Positions 1 through 12,600 of a stretch of DNA of 24,111 bases are shown one piece after another; position 1 is the stretch's first letter, and each line of letters starts with the position of its first letter. A program made the position numbers and the translations under genes. The notes below the pieces were generated by a model that was not told the DNA's origin, did no database searches, and was given only the letters and a program-made list of their open reading frames with translations. Source of the DNA: Temnopleurus reevesii (taxonomy: Eukaryota; Echinodermata; Echinoidea; Temnopleuroida; Temnopleuridae); the NCBI GenBank assembly GCA_036244855.1, contig BQKZ01008868.1, positions 1-24,111 on the forward strand, given 5' to 3'.

Positions 1-118
1 GTATTAATACTCCATATCTAAAAAATATCTTTAGCCATCCCCAAACAGAGACCGTGCTATCCTATACAACAACCTAGAATCAGTGCAAATGCATAAAGGG
101 TAGTAATGTATTTAATAC

Positions 119-694
119 CAGTTTCACAGTAGGTCCCAGAAAACTGCAAGGTACAGATGCACTGAAATCCTTGAAGGTTGTCCTCACAGGTTGCCCCATT
201 CAGACAAGGATCCAAAGTACAGTCAATCTGTGTCTCACAGTGTAAACCTGTGAACCCTGTTCCACACTGGCACTGATATCCTCCATCAAAGTCTAAACAC
301 GTAGCCCCATTCACACAAGGTTCACTGGAGCATGGTAGAACTGGAATCTCACAGTTTCTTCCCACCCATCCCGACTGGCATACGCATGTGTAATCTCCTT
401 GGAGATCTACGCAACTTGCTCCATTCTGACATGGTGCTGATGCACACTCATCAAGTTCAAGTTCACAGTTTGTCCCATTCCATCCGGACATGCAGAGACA
501 ACGATACTCTGCGTCACCGTCAAGGCAAGCGCCCCCATTCAGACAAGGGTTGCTGGCACATGCTGGTGTGGTTAGTTCACAATAAGTTCCTGTATAGCCC
601 CTTTCACACTGGCACACAATGTTGGATTCATTTCCCACATCCAATGTACATATCCCTCCATTTTGGCATGGATTGCTGGTGCATGGATCAACAT
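119..694 (-). CDS. Exon 37: five EGF-like modules in one exon
   Basis: The exon has 576 bases and 192 codons. It starts after the acceptor CCATTTAG and ends in ACTG before GTATTA, phase 1 at both ends. Five complete EGF modules follow without introns, opening with CTSNPC, CASNPC, CASAPC, CSSEPC and CTLDPC. The third opens LELDEC and contains [10 protein letters not shown], which fits the calcium-binding and Asp/Asn-hydroxylation consensus. Modules 2, 4 and 5 also have C-x-D-x4-[YF]-x-C. Modules 1 and 2 lack the O-fucose Thr/Ser, and module 5 lacks the O-glucose Ser. The first module has an N-glycosylation site, NES. Its sequence is far more diverse than the single-EGF exons. If the donor is not used, the frame runs 20 codons further to a stop at 57-59. 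Confidence 0.92.
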
Positions 695-3600
695 CTAAAT
701 GGCAATTTCAGCAAAGGAATCAAAAGGAAAATATATGACTATGTTGGTAACATTGCCAGAAGTGTGTTTTCAGGAAATTCGAGGGAAATACCATCCACCA
801 AAAGTGCGTGCAGTGCTATGAACAACCACCAATAGTAAGAAATTTCACACAATAATCCAGAAGAAGCCACTACAAAACAACAATCAACATGTTTTTTTTC
901 TTCATTTTTCTATATACTTTCCAAATAAGAAAGAGCAAACAAATGAAAATTATCAATAAAAGATATCTGTAGATGTTTTCCAGTACCCTGTCATTATTGA
1001 CAAAATCACAGAGGCAGTGATTTCATTTCTGTTAGTGTAAAACAGCAAGTGGGTTAGCCACAGCAACATTTTTGCTACCACACATCCAGAACAAGCACAA
1101 CATCAAATCAAGCAAAACAAATAACTAAAAGAAACAGCAATACTCTCAAAAGGCAGTACCCATTTCACCAAGACAAAAATTGTTAAATAGGGATTGGTAT
1201 GAACTTCCTGTACAGGAACATCTCAACATTGAATGAATAGACAACGAAACATATAAATGAATGAATGAATGAATGAATGAATGGATGATTCATAGTATTT
1301 GTTTAAACAAATAAAATAGAACAGAAGTCGACAAAATAGAACAAACAGGAATTTTTTTACAATTATGGAATTGGATTAACCCAAAATGAGAGCTTGCAAA
1401 AAAAAATGATCATCATTCACATAATTTCAAAAATTTCTGGCAAATGTCACAAGCAAAAAATAATACAACAACATAATCATGATAGACATTTACCATGTTG
1501 TATCATATATCTGCTATTGAAACTAAAAGCTTTCAAAAATTTCAAATGAATTCAGACATTGTAATATCATCATCAACTGATATTGAAACATATATTTTGT
1601 ACCATTTTCACAATTAGTGCCTTCATAGCCAGTTGGACACAGGCAGAAATAGCCAGTGTTCCCATTCAGATTAAAGCAAGTGGCAGCATTCTGACATGGG
1701 TTGCTGTCACACGCTGGGAGCTCTAGAATTGATTGTTAGAAAAAGAGATTAAGCATTTGTTAAATATTTTGGAAGTATATACATTATTCACAATTAACAT
1801 GCTTTGTAGAATTTACATATACATATTACGGAAAGAGTTGAATTTGCAAAACAGGTTAAATTCCGTTTCCTCAGTTTAAGATACAGACAAGATGCAAAAA
1901 AATTAATTAAAAAAAAAATATCAGTTATTTTGCAATGCATTTGTCATTGCATTCAAAGTATGAAAATTTCAATCAATTTGATATCATATAAGAGATAATT
2001 GCTTGTATGAAAAATTAGAATAAGAAAATGTAAATGCTTGGCATGCAATATGTAATGTACAATAACATAAATATGTAAACATACAAACACATATCAAGTT
2101 ACAAGTTATGAATCTAGTGACCGGGTAATAATAATGTGAATGCTTTGGTGGGTTATTATTATTTTTATCCATAAGTGGGCAATCATATCTATGCAGAGAA
2201 ATATATGTAACATCTTTTTTACCATCTGGTATAGGATTCAATCATTTGCAATTCATTCTGATTGATTAATTATTACAAGTATTTTGAATAAAAAATATCA
2301 AATATACACTGCAAACTTCTATTGAACAAAGCCTGCAATTTGTTAATACAACAATAGTGATTACACAATTTTGTCCATTTAAACGGTCAAATAAAAAGTA
2401 TGTAAAGAACAAACGTCATATTTGAAGAAAAATCGTTCAGGAAGGAATAATATCAAATATGAAGAAGGGATATGTTGCAAATTTCCTTTTCATTAGGAAA
2501 TCTAAATTGACTGTATCTGTGTAGAGTGGAGGGTTCTAGAACTAATTTCATCATATCATTTTCTTCAGAAGTAAATTAATAACCAATTTCAATGCTCGAT
2601 TAAAGTATAATCTATCTGGAACAACCATCACAACCATCATTTTCTGGACAAGATCACAAATACGTAAATGTTAATAACGTTACCATTTTCACAGTTGGTT
2701 CCATCAAAGCCAACAGGACAGAGGCAGGTATAAGTGCCACCACCGTTGTGATCAAAACAAGTTGCTCCATTCTGACAGGGGTTGCTGGTACATCCAAGAA
2801 TTTCTGTTGAAAAAAATTTGAATGGGGTGTAATGTATCAATTGATTAATTACAATGAGAAAGGCTATTGAATAAATAATGCTGTTCTTTTCAAAATTATG
2901 TTTGATATCACAGTCTACAAAGGTTAAGTCATAACAAATCATCATTGCAACTGGTTGGTTCTAAATGATTTCAGGCTTTCATTTTCAGTGCTCACAGCAG
3001 TTACTAACACTTTCTAATTTCAGCTCTTGCTGATCTGTACTTTGTGAGAACTTGCACAAGCAATTATTGTTTAGAGCCATCAGCTAAATGGAAAGACATG
3101 GATATCATCCCTTTGATGGTCTGACAACGGACCGGAATGCCAATTGCTTTGGAATATGCATGAGGAAAAATCAAAACATGAATACTACAACAGCTGAACA
3201 ATAGTGAGAAAAGCCATTACAATAATCAAACTGAAAATGTATAATGTTTTCACATTGAGTTTAATTTTGAATATGATGGTTAAATGTAAATTTGGGGAAA
3301 ATTTAGACTTAAAAATCTTACCATTTTCACAATTAGTTCCATCAAAACCAATGGCACAAAGACAGACATAGCCACTGCCGCCGTTCTGCTCAAAACATGT
3401 TGCACTGTTCTGACAAGGGTTGCTGTTGCAAGATAGGATTTCTAAAGTAAAATAAAATATTGACAATCACTCATTTGTATCTTGTCAAAATTTCAATATA
3501 ACAGTCATAAATGATTAATTAGTACCGGGCACCATTTCCTGCACCTTAAAAAGAAGTAAAATGATGAACTTAAGATGGCAAAATATAGTTGACAGAGAAA

Positions 3601-6600
3601 AATCATGGGTGATGGTTTTATCTATTTTGAGCTAAAATGGCTGCTGTCAGGAAAAGAATAAAGTTACCAATGAGGGTCCCTCTAAATGACCAGAAATGAA
3701 ACTCAAACTTGCCATATCTTAAAAATGGCAAAACTATATTAGATAAAAAGAACTGGGAAGGCAAAACTACATTTCCAAGGTATCAGATCTGTAACAGAAA
3801 AGCACAAAGTAGACTTTTAAAAATAAGATGTACATCATTAAAAAGAACAGCCAAATTATATACAAATTATATTACAAATCACCAAGCTGTGAAGATCAAA
3901 CTTGTATTTCAAGACTTCCCCAGATTGTAAAATGTAAAACATGACCAGGTCCTTATAGAATGAGCAAACAGTGTAATTAATAAGCAAAATAATGGACATC
4001 TGTCAAATAATTGTATAAGAATGAGAAGAGCAAGAGAAATCACCAATGACCATATATAATATTCCATTATACCGAGCTGAAGAGAGAGAGGCAGATACAG
4101 ATAACACCAATGACAAAAGCAATGGGTGAAGAAGAATGATTAACGATAGCACAAACTAGTGCTAATCCAAATGATGATGGGTGCAAAACAGCCTAAAAAC
4201 TGGAAACATGTAAAACAGAAACATTTTTTTTCACAGATATGTTGATTAATTACAGTAAGCATGAAAAGTTGTGTAACGAAAAGTGATCAGAGAAAGACAA
4301 AGGTAATATACCATTATCAAAGCCTGTTCTTGCAGACATAACAAAGGGATTTGGAAGAACAAGTGAACATGACAAATGAAAAAGAGCTTTCTAATCTAAA
4401 ATGATTCAAAGTGATAAGAATGAATGCAACAACAAATGGGAACACAATTACAACATAGAAGTTGTTACAATCAGATATATACCATTTTCACAATTGGTTC
4501 CTTCATATCCATCTGGACAGAGACAAAAGTAACCGCTGCCACCATTGCTGTCAAAACAAGTTGCTCCATTCAGACAAGGATCACTGGCACATGGCAGCAT
4601 TTCTATAACAAATGTAGTAAACATGACCTTTGAATTATCAATAGTTGGGTTATTCAAAGATTAGTAAGACCATACACTTCATATATTTGTATACATTTAT
4701 GAAGAGTAATTTTAAAATTAAGAGACAAGACTAGATAAAGAGCAAATTAAAAATTAGATAATTATCCTTTCATGTTTGAGACACATGGAAAAACTGTGCA
4801 TTGTATTTTTTTTTTTTTTTTTTCTAACGAGAATTTTTATATTTTGATGGCGGTAGCAGAAAAAACTCCTAGTATCACAACATGAAATGTTATAAGAGGG
4901 TAAATATGTACCATTTTCACAGTTGGTTCCTTCAAAGCCCGCGGGACAAATGCAGACATAACCACTGCCACCATTGCTATCAAAACAAGTTGCTCCATTC
5001 TGACAAGGGTTGCTGCTACATGCAGGGGTTTCTGGTGGAACATTAGTTATAAAAACAGCAAATGACAAGGTGTTAATATGTTAATATGACAGTTCAACAA
5101 AGTCATATACATGTTTCGTGATGTAATTTGATTGTCTCAAATGAGCATTCCATCATAATAGACTGTGGAAAATACCATAATGAAAATTAGATATATTAAA
5201 TTGTTCGCTAAATGAAGATATATGAAGTGTTAAATACCATTTTCGCAATTTGTCCCTTCAAAGCCAGCAGGACACAAGCAGACATAACCACTGCCACCAT
5301 TGCTATCAAAACAAGTTGCTCCATTCTGACAAGGGTTGCTGACACAGGCAGGAATTTCTGGTGGAACATTAGTTCGAAAAAACAAATGACAAACAAAGTG
5401 TTGAAATGTTAATATGACAGTACAATGAATTTGTAATTCAATTATGTCAAGTCAACATTCCATTATCATCTGTTAAATATGTTAGATAATTGTTTGCAAA
5501 GCGGTTCCTACAAATCCATCTGGACACAGACAGACATAACCATTGCCACCATTGCTATCAAAAGAAGTTGCTCCATTCAGACATGGATTACTGGCACAAA
5601 CAAGCGTGAGCTTCTGGTCTGAAAAATTCACATAGAATATGTTACATAAAACAGGAGAGCAAATAAACTATTCATGATTCATGGGTTACACATTAAGGTA
5701 TACAAGAACGGACTCAAGATATAAATACCATTTTCACAGTTTGTTCCTTCAAAGCCAGCAGGACACACGCAGACATAACCACTGCCGCCATTGCTATCAA
5801 AACAAGTTGCTCCATTCAGACAAGGGTTGCTGGCACAGGCAAGCATTTCTGATGAAGGATGAATATGAAAAATCAGAGTTGTTGGATTAATTTGAAAGAA
5901 AAGAAGAATTATTTGAAGACAGGCTTTTTATCAAACACGTGGATTTAGATATTAATAAAGTCAAGTGCCTCAAGTTGCTCCATTCAGACAAGGGTTGCTC
6001 GCAGAAGCAGGGATCTCTGATAATTATCAACCCAACAGACATAGATTTTTTTAACATGTTAATACAAAACACAAACAAATTTATACATTCTGTTTGAATT
6101 GTTACTTCAATACATCACACTATTACACAATTGCAATAAACTGTGGAAAACACTTACGTATAGGAAGACATGTACATTTTATGTAACACAAGGATAATAT
6201 ATAAATTGTTATGTACCATTTTCACAATTTGTTCCTTCAAAGCCAGCTGGACACAGACAGACATAACCACTGCCACCATTACTATCAAAACAAGTTGCTC
6301 CATTCAGACAAGGGTTGCTGGCACAGGCAAGAATTTCTGTAAAATCATTAGTAATGTAAAGAAATAGACACAATTACAATATGTTATTAAAAACAAGTAT
6401 AAGTTAAATCTTACTAAAAACGCTTAGTACTCATCAAAACACACTATGTAAATCGCATTGAGAATAATTTAGATTAAATTGTAGGCCTACTGATAGAGGA
6501 AAAATAATGAATGTATACTTAAACCCAAACATATTATGTTAGATGAGATAAGAATATAAGTAGACAATGTATGTACCATTTTCGCAGTTTGTTCCTTCAA

Positions 6601-9600
6601 AGCCAGCAGGACACAAGCAGACATAACCACTGCCACCATTGCTATCAAAACAAGTTGCTCCATTCACACAAGGGCTGCTGGCACAGGCAAGGATTTCTGT
6701 TGAATCATTAGTAATGTAGAGAAATAGACACAATTACACTATGTTAATTAAAACAAGTATAAGTTATCTTATAACAAATTAGCCTAGTTATTCCTTAAAC
6801 ACACTATATAAATCGTATTTAGATTAAATCATAGTGAGAGAACAAATATAAATATATATGAAAACACAAACGCTTGGTATACTACTTAACATACGATAAC
6901 ACACTTGGAAATTTTAATACCATTTTCACAATTTGTTCCTTCAAAGCCAGCTGGACACAGACAGACGTAACCACTGCCACCATTGCTATCAAAACAAGTT
7001 GCTCCATTCAGACAAGGGTTGCTGGCACATGCAGGATTTTCTGAATAAAAATTTAAGATACAAAGAATAAATTGTGACTCATATTTTTTCATTGGTTAAT
7101 ATCAGGAGGGTAACAAATACAAACAAAAAAATGCACAAGCATTTATAGGTAAGTGTAAATAATTTAAATTTTACCTAAAGTATATTTTGGCTAAGAGCAT
7201 TTTCAAATGAATATTTGCAATTTGTCATAAAACTAAATATCTCTGTTATTATCTCTAGATCTCTCCAGTTACTTTTCCCTGTTTCTTCCAATCCTCTTTC
7301 TGTATTTGTCAAGCTATCTGTCTGCTCTGAATTATTCAATATATCAAGCTATCCGATCTCTTATTTATCTAAATAAACTGCTCTCTTTATCTCTCTCTTC
7401 TGTCTTAAAGACATTTCCAATGTAAATGATTGTTGTGACCTAATAGTTTGGTAAATGGAATAACAGAAATGAAGTACAATTTACATATACCTATACATTG
7501 TACAGATGTGCAGGTCAGAAGATCCCCTTGTAGTGTATAGTCTGGCTCTGCAGCATCTCCAACCTCCAGCTGAACACATAGGAAGACCATCCCACTGGCT
7601 GGGCATTGGTCAAATGACGTTAAATCCAAGGGCACCACGATGTTGGTGAAGGTGATGCTGCCGCCGGCTGAAAGATCCTCACTGCTTTCAGTTGTTGTCA
7701 AATTGGCAGTGGTTTCAATGAGGGCATTAGGGTTCTGAGAAGAGTAACATGAATAAAGTTTTGGTGTCCCACTTGCAATTTATTTCAATATATGGAAGCT
7801 TTTATACCTTCTTCATCACTAGTGTGGAATAGGTACGTTACACTTATCTACATTCTAAAACAGTTCCAAAAATATAGGAATGTGTTTATTAGACTTGTCA
7901 AAATATACAAATATTCAAATTTTCAAAAGATTATTGAGAGGTAAATAGAAAATAGTTAAGACATCAATGGACAGATAGTGACATGAATATTCCTGACTAC
8001 TGATATAAATATTAACCAAGGTCATTGAATAAACTATTCAAGAATGGAAATGAATAAATGAAAAGAGAACAGTAACATACAATTAGCAGACCATTTGGTT
8101 TTTAAAAAATCAATGGAATTTGGAACATGAATATAATTCATATGGAGGCAAGTAGCTTTTATTATTTACTCATAAAATGGAATGGAATTATCTAAATGCA
8201 CATTGTTAATATTTGTTCCTACTAACTGTTATACTGGAATGTGGGCATCACATTTTACCAAAGCGGTATTTGGGAAACTACACAATATATTTTATGTATA
8301 ATGAAATCCAGCGAATTAAAATATTACCTAGTATAAGTTTAATACTTACTGTAGCTCGTCTTCTGCGCCTAGCAGAAGCACATTGATCTCTCTCGCAGAT
8401 CAAGATGACAACATCCCATAGGTCATTGCCACTGATGCTGTTTCCAGTAGCAGAAGAGCTGGCTGTGACAGTGATGTTCAGGTAATTTATGCGACCTTCT
8501 ACAATCACATTCTGACTGTTCATCATCAGTTCAAGAGTATTGATTACAACCCCTGTAAGAAACAAGAAGTTAGTTCATGATTAAAGCAAAAGAATAATAA
8601 TTTTCACATGCTGTAACAAAGATATTGGCATTGTCACTGATACTGTTTCCCGTTGCCGAGGACCTAGCTGCGACTGCGATGTTCAGGTAAAGGATGCGAC
8701 CTTCTACAATCACATTCTGACTGTTCATCATCAGTTCAAGTGTGTTTATTACAAGTTTACAAGTGGTTAACTGTTTATTTGCAGGGCCCCTTGGTAGATC
8801 AATTTTAATATTGAGAGGGCTACCCTGCACAAAGAAAACCTACTAAAAAATAAAAAATTATGTATATCAATTGTTATTGATATTTGTAATTCCGCCACTT
8901 GATGGTGAATGATTTCAACTTTGCAATCCATTTTGAATAAATAAAATGATAAAAATATGATCCCTCACCCATGCAATCAACCTCCTGGCAGACGAGGAAC
9001 CCCTGCACTGCGCCACCCAGCATGAAGTCCACACTTGCATCAGGATTCACAGTGATCAGTGTACACAGGTACTGCATCTCGGTACAGGTACACTGTGAGA
9101 AATCCAAGGATGTTCTGATGTTCCCGGTGGACACCATCTGCCCCCTAGTGACATTACCGTCAAAGACAACAGGGGCGCTGGATGCGCAAGGGGTGTCGCC
9201 TCCGTCAGGCCTGCTGCTGGCGAAGATGGTCGCAAGCCAGAGATCGGAGCCGTAGATTTCGGTGCTCTCATTGGTGAATTGGAGAGAGGCAGAGAAGGTC
9301 ACTGTGTGGTCGGCGGCACGCTCGACCACGGGTACGCCGTCGATGATGTTCAAGCCTGCTTGAGCTATCTGTACACCTGGAGCGTAGGATGATGGGATTG
9401 GAACTTAACGTAAAATATCACACTATTTGATTACTTAATTTTTCTCATATCTATAAAAATTCACAAGAAAATATTGAATGAATTTACTCAAATATCCTAT
9501 TTCTAATATTGATTACATTTCATATAAATCTGACTAAATGACACAAAATCTTTAAAGGTGTGGGTATGTTATTATGATATTTGGATGAAAAAAATACATG

Positions 9601-12600
9601 TTCTACTGTTGAATATGGGACTGCTGCACAAAATTGCCATGAGTCCCAACAGCCCATTAAAAAATCCTAATCATACACTTGGACACTAAGTTTGTGAACC
9701 CACTATATTGACACTGTTAGGTTTAACTGTCGCAATGCATACGAGAATAAAATTATATTAATTACGAGCAAATTAAAACACCATGGACAAATCGGCTTTC
9801 ACAAGTCTTTTGTTTGAACCCATGTTAGATAATATCACAATTGCAAATTTTCATTAGGCATTGTTACTACAAATGGATATGTCTCCATTTCAGGGTAACA
9901 TTATCGTAATCTAAATTTTAAAAAGATGAAGTTTGCTTAATCTTACAAATTAGCACAATTAAATAAAATTGTTAATACTTACCTGTCTCATTTTCACAAT
10001 TATTTCCTTCAAATCCATTTGGGCACATGCAAAGGTAACCCTCTCCATTGCCATGTACAAAGCAGACCCCATTATTGAGACATGGGTTGCTATCACAAGG
10101 TGAGATTTCTGAAATTGAAAAAAAAACATAGATTGAAAAATCTAGTATCATTTGATGAAATTGTATACATTGTGATATAAAAAAATATCATAAATCTATA
10201 GTAATCTACAAAGTGTGTGTCATTTGTAGGCATCATGTGACAATGCACTTTCCTTTAGAGCAGTATTCATAGAAAATGGTATCGTAGGAATTGCATTTTT
10301 CTTTTTGAAGTTGTGTTGAGTCATATATTGGAATTCTGTCTGCTAAGAATATGATACAGGTTCTTACAAGACATGAGGAATGGAAAAGATCGTATACAGT
10401 AAGACTTAGTGTAGAAATCTAACATCACCAAATGTGCCGAGTGGTAATGTAAATTGGCATATATTATATGTCAAGCTTGATTACTCTTTTAGGGGTAAAA
10501 ATATATCCTTCTTAAATTATTTAGTTTTATTATACAGCTTTTTAGACCTCCATTAATATAAAATCTGTCATATTTTTTTTTATCCCAAATTACCAGCTTT
10601 AATAGGGAGTCATCCACAAATTACTATATATTTACATGCAATTATAAAGCAATTCTGACATTTCTCACAATATCCTTACTATCAGATACAGTAAAATATC
10701 AATTTGGTGTCAATCAATATGAATGTATTTTGGCATTTCCTGACCAAAATTACCTGCTTCGCAATTTGTTCTCTCAAAGCCATCAGGGCAGAGACATGAA
10801 TAACTGCCATCGGTCAAATCATTGCATGTTGCTCCATTCTGACATGGGTTGCTTGCACAGGGAGGGATCTCTGCAATTAAAGAAGAATTATCAAATTACT
10901 AATTTATCTCTATATTTCAATGTCCTTATATACTCACTATCTGTCTNCATCTAAGGGAAACAAAAATAGTGGCCAATTTAGACAGGCTCTATAACTAATG
11001 TTTTCCTCTGGAGGGAATCAATTCAGGTGGTCACTGTAGACAGGTGACCACTAAAACAGGTTTTCCTGTATATGCATATTTATTACACTCCATGATTATT
11101 AAAGACTTCATCTACCTAATTTCTCCAAATTTCTTCTTAATGACATATATATGCCTTAATGTAGTTGATTGCCCATTCAATTCCTTTAAAAAAATATATT
11201 TTTCAAGATGTATACTAGTTTGGCACAGTAATGATAATTAATAGCAATTATATGTTTAGAAGTACAGCATGCAAAATTCAAACTGGAATTCAAGTGCACA
11301 GAGTTTTATGTACCATTTTCACAGTTTGTTCCTTCAAAGCCTGCAGAACAGAGGCAGACATAACCATTGCCACCATTGCTATCAAAACAAGTTGCTCCAT
11401 TCACACAGGGGTTGCTTGCACATGCACGGGTTTCTAGTTAGAGCACACATATGATAAGTAAAGTATTATTAAATACATATACATATATATGTCTATATAT
11501 CAGGTTAGGAATTTTGATAACAGAATAATGTATATATTTGTGTCAGAGTATTAAAAAAAAATGAATTGTATATTTAGCAGAGTAAAACACAGAATTTAAA
11601 TTGCTATCGAAACAGGCTGCTCCATTCAGACAAGGGTTACTGGTAAAACAAGAATTTTTAGTGGGATATTAAGAATGGCAAAAAAACACAACAAAATTTG
11701 TGAGTAGTAAAATATACCAGATATGAATTCGCATTTTAACCTGTAGCGTTGGAGTATACTTGAATTTGAATTATTTTAAGAAGTCATTAATTCAAATTAG
11801 TCATCCTATTGATTTGAAATAAATTATACAAAAACATGTCATATTCATTTATTCAAATTGATATAAAGTGTTATGCACCAATTTCACAGCGGGTTCCTTC
11901 AAAGCCTGCAGGACACAGACAGACGTAACCGCTGCCACCATTGCTATCAAAACAAGTTGCTCCATTCAGACAAGGGTTGCTGGCACAGGCAAGAATTTCT
12001 AGTGGTACATTATAAACAATAAAGGAAGAGATCCAGTATGTCAGTCACATTATAAAACAGAGAAGAATACTTGTGTGACATACAAATTTAGAAATGATTT
12101 TCTCCATTCACCATTGTCAATATCATATTTATTAGCGTAGTCAATATGTTTATCAATCAACAGTTGTTCAAACAGACAGTGCTGTAACAACAAATATGTT
12201 ACATTTATGTAAAAAAAATTGATATAAAGTGTTATGTACCATTTTCACAGTTTGTTCCTTCAAAGCCAGCAGGACACACGCAGACATAACCACTGCCACC
12301 GTTGCTATCAAAACAAGTTGCTCCATTCAGACAAGGGTTGCTGGCACATGCAGGGGTTTCTGATGGCATATCAGACAAAGATATGGACAACAAATGACCC
12401 GGTTATGATATGTTACTGTGACATAAATAATTTATATATAAGTTACTTTTAGATTTGGATCTGGATCTGGATCTGGATAAAATTCTCTAAACAGCTCAGT
12501 TAGGGGCAACACTCAGAACGGTGAAGGTCGAGTTGCTTATACCAGCTGCAAATGCTCCCTTAAAGCGCCGGAAAATGTCTTTGTATCCTCAATTGAGGTG

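Noticed and set aside
332..835. Long plus-strand open frame
   Set aside because: It lies antisense to e37, whose cysteine-rich EGF frame explains the sequence. Several plus-strand frames at other EGF exons (for example 4424-4633, 5681-5890, 12234-12452) are the same kind of shadow.
1984..2241. Minus-strand open frame with hydrophobic and cysteine residues
   Set aside because: The cysteine spacing does not fit an EGF module, there are no splice-supported ends, and it lies inside an AT-rich intron.
4837..5043. Hydrophobic minus-strand frames across EGF exons (also 5208-5396, 12758-12982, 19434-19646)
   Set aside because: They are the shifted frame of the EGF exons, they cross the splice sites, and they recur only because the exons are duplicates.
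4483..7040. Regular repeats that might suggest a CRISPR array
   Set aside because: The repeats are 120-base EGF exons with splice sites and long unequal introns in an animal gene.
8570..8830. Treating this open frame as a coding exon of the large module
   Set aside because: It cannot join the phase 1 donor of e24 without an immediate stop, its e25-like part ends before the DLW motif, and e24 joins e25 cleanly.
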